From an uncultured Collinsella sp. (GTDB lineage Bacteria > Actinomycetota > Coriobacteriia > Coriobacteriales > Coriobacteriaceae), in the NCBI GenBank assembly GCA_900541715.1, contig UQLI01000032.1, forward strand, positions 1 to 23,033: 23,033 nt of DNA, given 5' to 3'. How positions within the stretch are numbered: position 1 is the first letter of the stretch; each line of letters opens with the position of its first letter. Below the pieces are notes generated by a model, which ran no database searches, was not told the DNA's origin, and saw only the letters and a program-made list of their open reading frames with translations. The translations under genes were made by a program, and so were the position numbers. Below, in pieces: positions 22,951 through 23,033 of this stretch.

Positions 22951-22979
22951 GTCCTTTCGCCCGCACCATTAAATGAAAG
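22951..22979 (+). repeat. 29-bp direct repeat, copy 2 (isolated tRNA-Leu 3' end)
   Basis: Perfect copy of 22762-22790, including GCACCA and the flanking TTAAATGAAAG. No tRNA body precedes it, so it is a stand-alone tRNA 3' fragment. Confidence 0.85.
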
Positions 22980-23002
22980 GGTAGCGCGCAGAGATGTGGT
23001 GT

Positions 23003-23033
23003 AAGAGGCGGGGCATGCCCCGCCTCTTCTCTT
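23003..23033 (+). terminator. Palindromic terminator-like hairpin at the window end
   Basis: AAGAGGCGGGGC (23003-23014) and GCCCCGCCTCTT (23017-23028) are perfect complements around AT, followed by CTCTT. It could be the ancestral tRNA-Leu terminator, now 189 bp further away. The window ends here, so the tail is incomplete. Confidence 0.6.

Noticed and set aside
22699..23004. 101-aa frame over tRNA-Leu and the downstream repeat
   Set aside because: Starts inside the tRNA, crosses a terminator, and follows the repeat sequence, so it is not a credible gene.

Overview
The window looks like chromosomal DNA from a high-GC actinobacterium of the class Coriobacteriia, most likely Collinsella or a close relative. 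This is inferred from about 60% GC, G/C-ending codons, strong Shine-Dalgarno (SD) sites with ATG or GTG starts, and a Tad/Flp pilus locus beside ordinary housekeeping genes. No sequence search could be run, so the genus is an inference.

Layout. (1) 1-2337: pyruvate kinase on the minus strand with its terminator, then a 441-bp AT-richer divergent region. The 3' part of that region is a structured mRNA leader that can mask the ribosome binding site of the next gene. (2) 2338-6497: a SERCA-like cation (probably Ca2+) P-type ATPase, a large extragenic inverted repeat, a terminator, and the ribosome-assembly GTPase gene rsgA with its own terminator. (3) 6535-16302: a compact Tad (tight adherence) pilus operon with almost every junction overlapping. 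Its order is cpaB, tadZ/cpaE, tadA, tadB, tadC, flp, an unknown membrane protein, a second Flp-like pilin, TadE, a 721-aa TadG-like protein, a second TadE and a DUF192 protein. (4) 16321-16700: a decayed toxin-antitoxin pair consisting of a 26-codon toxin stub and an intact ribbon-helix-helix antitoxin. (5) 16751-16951: tRNA-Phe with a strong promoter and terminator. (6) 17157-22649: a GH5-like protein with a damaged active site, rsmI, metG, rsmA and tatD. (7) 22653-23033: tRNA-Leu(CAG), followed by a 189-bp insertion-like segment bounded by 29-bp direct repeats of the tRNA 3' end.

How the parts work together. CpaB, TadZ, TadA, TadB and TadC form the envelope/cytoplasmic motor and platform. 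Flp, the second Flp-like protein, the two TadE proteins and the TadG-like protein are the probable filament and pseudopilin subunits. Four of them share an AQ-x-T-x-E processing motif. The prepilin peptidase (TadV/CpaA) is not in the window and must be supplied from elsewhere. The rsmI-metG-rsmA-tatD stretch is a translation and rRNA-methylation neighbourhood typical of bacteria.

The most novel signals are the RNA leader of the ATPase (two hairpins whose loops are perfectly complementary, plus mutually exclusive pairings and a buried SD), the tRNA-Leu-associated cassette, the active-site-deficient GH5 homologue, and the unusual pilin set.
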